Below, one piece after another: positions 19,757 to 25,620 of a DNA stretch of 25,620 nt (its first letter is position 1; each line of letters opens with the position of its first letter). The notes beneath the pieces are model-generated. The model had not been told where the DNA came from. It saw nothing but the letters and a program-made list of their open reading frames with translations, and did not search any database. A program made the position numbers and the translations under genes. The stretch is taken from positions 269,517 to 295,136 of the forward strand of contig CDMY01000698.1 of NCBI GenBank assembly GCA_001179505.1. The letters run 5' to 3'. Origin of the DNA: Vitrella brassicaformis. Lineage: Eukaryota; Sar; Vitrellaceae.

Positions 19757-22700
19757 TCACTTGAACGGTCTGGCCACCCACTTGATGCAATCATCCACGG
19801 TGCCAGCGAACTCCACCTTGGCCTTGCAGTGCTCGCACGTGTACTCGGGCTCGTCCAGCAGCTTGACCAGCGAGATCTGCTCGTCCTGGCTGCGGGTCTC
19901 GTTCAGTCTCCTGGCGACCTCGTTCTCATCGCGACGGCGGTCGTTCTCCGCCTTGACTCGGCTGAGCTCCCGCTGCCAGGCGGCCTTGCGGTCCGCATAG
20001 CAGCGGGGACACACACGCATGTGTCTGCAGGGGACGTACATGATGGTCGCCTGGCCGTGCTCCCCAAAACACATGTCGCAGTCGTCATAATCCCCACCGT
20101 CATGATGCTGCTGCTGGTGCTGGTGGTGGTGCATTGTTGGGTTGGCTGATGTGGATAGTTGAGGGTGGGCGAATGAAGAGGAGGGGGGCGGGGGGGCCGA
20201 CGAACTGCTGGACGAAGGTTGGTGCTGCTGGTGGTGGTGGGATGACTGCTGCGCGGCCATTTTGGCAATCCTGATGAGAGCAAGAGAGACAGATCGATGC
20301 AGACGAAGCCGAGGCCCCCCATTGCTTTCCTTACGTCCATTGCGCCTCTTGCAGCTGGCGTATTAGCGCCTCCTCATTCCGCTTGGCCTTCTGTTCCTTC
20401 TGTTTGGCCTCCTGCAACTCCCGAGCCCTTCGCTTGGCCTCTTCCTGAGTATGCTCGAGTTGGCGGCAGAGCTGATCGAAGAGCTCCTCACTCCCAGACG
20501 CATCGCCACCCATCACCGCACCAGACCTTCACACAAACACGCAGCGGCGAAGGAAAAGAGTGATACGTGCTGTCCGTTTCCTCTCTGCCTGCCTTTGTGT
20601 ACCCTATGGATGTCCCGCCATTGCCGCCCTCCACCGTTCCGGCCGTCTGGGTCGCAGCGAAGGGGTCGGCTGCGCTGCTCGATGATGGTGGCTGGTACCC
20701 TTCCTCCTCATACTCAAATATGGGCGGCAGGGGCGGCACATACATGTCGTCATCATCACCACTGTCGTAGCCATAGAACGGGTCAGCCGACAAGCCACCA
20801 CCACCAGAGCCACTGGCACCACCACCACCACCATTAGCAGCCGCAGCAGCTGGGGCTGGGCTAGACGGGAAGGGATGAGGGAAATTGAACGGATGTCGTG
20901 GGCCGCCATTGTAGCTGACAGGGAGAGGGGAGCCGATAGGATGGAAACCACTGCACAGCACAGCATTCAAGGAGAAGTTCATAGAAGCGTTGCTGACAGA
21001 CAGACAGATAGACAGACATCATGCCCGTGTTACCTTTGATCGATCTGTGGGTATGGTGGGGGCGGCGGTGGAAGGGCCGGCGGGGGCGGCACACAGTACA
21101 TTTCGTTGCCCTCACTGTCGTAGAACGGATCAGCCGACAGCCCCCCACCGCCATGACCGCCAGCAGCGGCAGCAGCAGCCGGTGGTGCGGGCCCGACAGG
21201 CGCATGAGCGAAGAAGGGACTCAGCGAAGGGCCAGCAGTAGACAGACTGTAGACACAGCAGGAGAGAAGACATCATTGCGATCACATCACGACATTCGTT
21301 GTCTGCGACCATCTCACCTCGGCCTCTCCTCACGTGCCGGCTGCTGTTGGTCGTCTTGTCCAGTGTGCTGCAGCGATGGCCTGGTGCGCAGCTCCTCAGC
21401 CGACGGGAGTCCTGGGCGGGGGATAGAGGGAAGCGGGGGCGGCTGGTGGGCAAACATCGTCATGAGGCCCCTCCCCGCCCCACGACCTCCCACCGGCCGA
21501 CAAGGAGGCGACTCCGATCTGGACGGGCTTCCGTCATCGGATATCTCCTGAGGCCTCCTGGAGGGGCCCTTTGGCGAAGCGGGGATACCACGTGGCAGAG
21601 AGGGCTTGACAGGACCCTTGGAGGATGGACCACTCGAAGAGGAAATCGGGGCGGCGGGGACGGGCGCAGGTGGGTGGCTGGAGCTGCCCAGACGAGACGA
21701 ATCGGACTGAACCGTGTTGGGGAACTGCGTCCGCATAGCTGCGTTGCCGTGGCGAGAATTGTCTTGGCCGACAGCCGCTCCTCTTGTGCTGACTGTGGGT
21801 GGATAGAAGGAGCGGGAGGGCTGGCTGGGACGACAAGCGGGCGTCGGGGTGGGCTTGGTGCTGTGTTTGGATTTGGTCTTCTTCTCGCTTTCAGCCTTCT
21901 TCTGTCGGGCATGTAGTCCGAATGCCGAGTTGAGCAGCATAGCGTCGCCGTCCTCATCATCGCTGTCGTCACTTTCATCAGCCGCCGACTCCGCCGCACC
22001 ACCACCATAACCAGGCAGGTCGCTGCCCGCAGCGGCTGAGACGCTGCCCGCAGCGGCTGAGACGGACGGCACATCAAGCGCACCAGACCTGCAAAGAAAA
22101 GGATCGACACGCTCACAGAGGAAGCGAATCTGTCAGGGCATTTCGTCAACTGGGGGGATTGCTCACGTGTCGGCGATGGACGAAGAGGGTCCCGGCAGAT
22201 CCGCTGCAACCTCGTCCGCAGCAGAAGCCCGACTACACCTAGACACACCACACACATGAGGTAAACAGTTCCTTCAGCCATGCACCATAGTGAGTGGATG
22301 GCTTCCCTACCTGGTGGATGCGGTAGTGGAGGGCACCGATGGCTCCATGATCGGATCAAAGGGGCTCGCCTCATCCCCACCTCCATGACCCTCCTGCTGC
22401 TGCTGCTGCTGTCTCTTGTTGGACTTGCCGCCCTTGTTGCCCTTTCCTTTGTTAGCCTTCTGGTCCTCTCTGGCCTTTGCCTCCTTCTCGCGTCGCTTCT
22501 CCGCGAGGAGAACGTCTTGCATCCGCTTCGCCTTGGCCTCCTGGGCCGCCAACTCGGCGGCTGAGATGGCTGTCTTGGGTTGGGCCTTGGTATCCTTGTG
22601 GTGCTGCTGGGCCAGGGCATCGAAGAAATCCGACACCTGTGGCAGAGAGATGTGAAGATGAGAGCCTCGTGCTGTGCAGGAGTGTTGCTCACCTGTTGTG

Positions 22701-25620
22701 AGACCCCGCTGGTGCGTTCACGCATCGCGTTGACCGACTCGAACTGACACGGCGGCACACAGACAGTCAGAAAGGCAAAGCACACACGACCCTCGGCGTA
22801 GCTACCTGCAGTATCTGTCCGACGATGGGGTTCGGTGCTCTTTTGGCGACCAGCGACTTGCCATAGCTGCCACACATGACACAGCGACAAACAGACACAG
22901 TCAATGATGCGTCGGACCTCCCTGTCTGCAGCTCATGGCTGACCTGACGATGCTCCTGAGAATGTCGACAGCCGTCTTGCGGTCAGTGTCGTGGAAGACG
23001 TCTGCGACACCGAGCTGTCTTTTGGCGTCCTTGAGGAGCATGTCACACATCGCCTGTGCGAGTCCATCGGTCCCCAACACCTACAGACACACAAACAAAC
23101 GCACCACTACAGCTCTCTCGTCCAAATGAGATGGGATGGGAGGTCACCTTCCGATGCTTCTGACTGAGGGCATTCAAAGAGGTCATGCAGAAGGCCAACA
23201 GATTCGTTCCGATCCTCTCGGCCCTCTCAAAGAAGAGGGTCAGACAAGAGACGAATCTCGACTCGATCAGAAGGCCAGCGTCCCCACCATCTGCACACAC
23301 ACACACGCATGGTTGAAGAAGCCCGGGAGATGAGTCGCCTGTCTGACGGACGTACCTATCATGGCCATGGCTGGGGTGACCACAGCAGTCGTGATGCAAT
23401 CTGCCAAGGAGCCCGTTGGATCCTTGTACACTCTGTAGTCCATGTACAACGCGGTGGCCACCCGATCAGGCAGTGAGGCATCCAGGACGAGGGCACGAAG
23501 CGGCTGCATCGGGGGCGGGGCAGCAGCGAGTGTTTTCATAATCCCGGCTTGCTCGATGTACTTGCCGAAGGCCTCTGACTGCAAAGGTCCACCTGCACAC
23601 ACAAATACATGTTTACCCCACAGGTATCAGTCTCCTTCACCTCCTACCTTTCTTCTTTCGGATGCAGAGGACGAGAGCGGCCTGGAAAAGAGCTCCAACT
23701 GTGGGGATTGCCACGAAGCCCAGGGAAGAGGAAGGATCGGACGCCGCGACGCGTTCCAGCAGCGTGTCCATTTGAGCGTAGACGTGAGTGTTGAGAGCCG
23801 CTTTGATGACTGGCCACTCCTCCACAATGCCTGCCAAAAGAAAGGACAGCAGCCTCGTCCAGAGAACGCATCCACCTGTACTTTTCTGACCTTCTCGAAG
23901 AGATTCCCACAGGTAGTCTGCAGCCCACATCAGTGGCAGTACTAAGAGCCTCGTCCTCGCTGATGGCTCATCTCGCAGCTGCTTCAGGCTCTCGACGAAA
24001 ATGGAGAAGGACTCGAGCACGACCGAAGGGATGGGGCCGAAGAGGCTGGGCGTGAAGAGCACATGCAGCAAAGGGACGGCCTCGTCAGCCACTACTCGAT
24101 GTCTGTACTCGCGGATAATCGCCAACACCTGCCGGAGGGTCGTCTAGTGCGTCTGAAGGAAGGCCACGCGGAGCTGTAGCCTTCGTGCCTCATCGAGTGT
24201 GACGGCCTCTTGCAGAGCGGCTGTGATCACGCAGAGTCTCATATACGTGACTTCGTCCGCTGTCGAGGGGACAGGCTCGCCGCCTGACGATGCCGCGATG
24301 ATAGCAGACGCGACGAAGCTGTCGACCTCCGCGCCCAGGTCGCCTCCCACTCCTCCCTCCGAGGACAGATCCTCCCTCGTCCACGTCACGATATCGAAGA
24401 TGTCCTGGACGGCCGACACACGATCAGAAGGGCCCATCTCAGACAAAAAGGTACTGCGGACGAGGCAATACAGCACGTTAGCGGCCGCCAGCTGACATTT
24501 CTCGTTTCCGCTATCCACCAGGCGCATCAAGAGGCGACGGAAAAGCTCCTTCTCTTTTCCGAACCGCACGGCCAGCCGCTTGACGAATGCACTCGTCACA
24601 CGGTCAGCGATGGCTTTGGCTGCCGAGGTGAACGTTTCGATATCGTCAGATAGCAGGCCGTCCACCAGCGCATCGGTGTCGACGGGTGATGAGGGCTGCG
24701 GCGAGGGGGAGCAGGGCGGCGAAGGAGGCCCTGACGCCGAATGGATGTGCGCGGTTGTCTTGTGCTTGGCTGGGCGGTGCGATCGGTCCGGTGCGGCTGA
24801 GCTGCTGCACACTTTGACCGTCTTTGGGAGCGACTGGATGAATGACGTCACCTGAACAAAAAGGCCGGAGGGAATCAGAGAGGCATCTGTGCATCCATCG
24901 ACTCATCTTGTTCGGTCGTGTGGTTTCGTTGGCTGCGTCGCTCACCTCTGTCGGCAGGTCGCGACGGCGTCTCAGCTGCTGTATCGCCTCGCACTGGCAA
25001 CAAACCACACAGGTAGACACGGACACGTCGCGATCGTCCTCATCGGTGCTCACCTGAACGATTTGGTCGACGAATGGGTTGCTGGTCGCCTTGCCCTCAG
25101 TGACCAACTCATCACCAACACTACAGGACGGTCCACGACATTCACATACATGCAGCATTTGGCAGCCACCAATGCACCCTGCCGCTCTCCCGCTCACTTG
25201 ATCATCTGCTGCAGAAGCTTTACGATAGCGACGACGAGTAATCGCTGGCCGGCATCAGCTGTGTGTGCAGCCACAGTTTCGGCCAATAGCTGGCAGACAG
25301 CTTCTACCAGTCGATGGCCTGCGTCGATGTCGCCCGATTCTGTGCAGGGAAACACAGCGCACTCCCAAGTCTATCTCACATGCCAGTTTGTGTCCCGTCC
25401 TGCGCCTCTCTTCCTCTCATCCTGCCTGACCTGTAACTGATCCTGCCGGTATCTCCAAGCAGAAGAGCATTGTGGCAACATTCATCTTACCCCCCATGAT
25501 TGAGTTGGTGATTTCTCGGCTGTTTCTCCTCCTTTTCGGATGAGCGAGCGTGTATCGGACTACACCCAACCCCCTCCACCTACCCTCATCCCGCGAGACG
25601 GCGGCGGGCCCCCCTGTTGC
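19757..25620 (-). CDS. Large RING-finger protein with helical N-terminal half (5' end not fixed)
   Basis: Firm exons, minus strand: 25339-25198, 25120-25054, 24993-24946, 24851-24204, 24143-23891, 23830-23648, 23592-23356, 23290-23148, 23080-22944, 22866-22806, 22743-22693, 22636-22311, 22238-22167, 22088-21318, 21246-21034, 20992-20603, 20526-20335, 20270-19757; about 1482 residues from the first. A further exon upstream, ending 25491 at GTAAG, is likely; it may start at ATG 25497 or cross the edge. Residues 1-640 are mostly amphipathic helices (DGLLSDDIETFTSAAKAIAD, LLMRLVDSGNEKCQLAAANV), suggesting an ARM/HEAT-like scaffold, but no repeat consensus is proven. Residues 660-765 are a charged Lys/Glu helix with Q6. 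790-1250 are Pro/Ser/Gly-rich with two SADPFY modules, and 1255-1310 are coiled coil. The C-terminus has CDMC, PCRH, VCPRC and, 54 residues on, CEHC: a RING-like zinc site. An E3 ubiquitin ligase role is inferred. Confidence 0.7.
20603..21246 (-). repeat. Two adjacent exons carrying a duplicated SADPFY module
   Basis: Exons 21246-21034 and 20992-20603 of the RING gene each encode a poly-Ala/Gly run, then GGGGLSADPFY, then an acidic stretch and a Met-Tyr-x-x-Pro-Pro proline run (DSEGNEMYCVPPPPALPPPP against DSGDDDDMYVPPLPPIFEYE). Both are flanked by phase-2 introns, so duplication of one preserves the frame. Confidence 0.75.
22022..22063 (-). repeat. Perfect 21-bp tandem duplication in coding sequence
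   Basis: Two identical copies of a 21-bp unit (plus strand GCTGCCCGCAGCGGCTGAGA plus C) give VSAAAGS repeated twice in the RING protein, near the start of its longest exon. Identity at every base suggests recent slippage. Confidence 0.85.
25340..25620 (-). other. Unresolved 5' part of the RING gene
   Basis: Minus-strand 25490-25340 reads as a 151-nt intron with a GTAAG donor and a CACAG acceptor. Upstream of the donor, 25620-25491 is open in the one frame that has the phase needed by the next exon. It contains ATGGGGG directly at the donor (25497-25491), which could be a 7-nt first coding exon; alternatively the exon continues past the window edge. Confidence 0.35.

Noticed and set aside
21460-22890. 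476-codon minus-strand open frame
   Set aside because: It crosses several good introns of the RING gene in a different frame and is rich in Arg/Pro/Ser, the usual look of a shifted GC-rich exon. The correct frame joins seamlessly on both sides by phase-2 introns.

Overview
The window is nuclear DNA of a GC-rich, intron-dense protist. Seven protein-coding genes can be read. Almost every one is split by short introns (mostly 57-110 nt) with GT-AG ends, and the exons join in frame only when these are removed. The gaps are full of CA/TG and tetranucleotide microsatellites. An AP2-domain protein of the kind expanded in apicomplexans and chromerids, the short introns, and coding on both strands suggest an alveolate, most likely a chromerid such as Vitrella brassicaformis. 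That organism call is inference; nothing in the sequence names it.

Layout. 1-186 (+): last two exons of a gene entering from the left. 187-2792: microsatellite-rich spacer with no gene seen. 2793-5378 (-): five-exon, 698-residue protein with two AP2-like DNA-binding modules. 5379-5524: 146-bp head-to-head promoter. 5525-6389 (+): two-exon protein with a signal peptide and a CS (NudC/p23-like) domain. 6619-8982 (-): eleven-exon, 502-residue secreted protein with the ordered motifs of the AIM6-like branch of the PI-PLC/GDPD phosphodiesterase superfamily; two of its introns appear to be GC-AG. 8983-9214: second head-to-head promoter, with a TGCATGCATGCA motif. 9215-15915 (+): 28-exon, 1557-residue serine/proline-rich and coiled-coil protein. 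16414-18885 (+): ten-exon, 589-residue exostosin-like (GT47) type II membrane glycosyltransferase. 19757 to the right edge (-): at least 18 exons, more than 1480 residues, with a helical-repeat-like N-terminal half, a long low-complexity middle built partly from duplicated exons, and a divergent C-terminal RING.

Exon models were built by hand from donor/acceptor sites and phase. For the five complete multi-exon genes the summed coding length is a multiple of three and the reading frame stays open throughout, which is strong internal support. Individual junctions of weaker quality are named in the entries.

No operon-like pathway or mobile element joins the genes. Three of them (CS-domain, AIM6-like, GT47) encode products predicted to enter the secretory route, but nothing shows that they act together. 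The best leads are the RING protein with its over-long zinc-ligand spacing and duplicated phase-2 exons, the secreted CS-domain protein, the GC-AG introns, the (TG)n-rich 3' splice regions, and the introns that stay open in frame.
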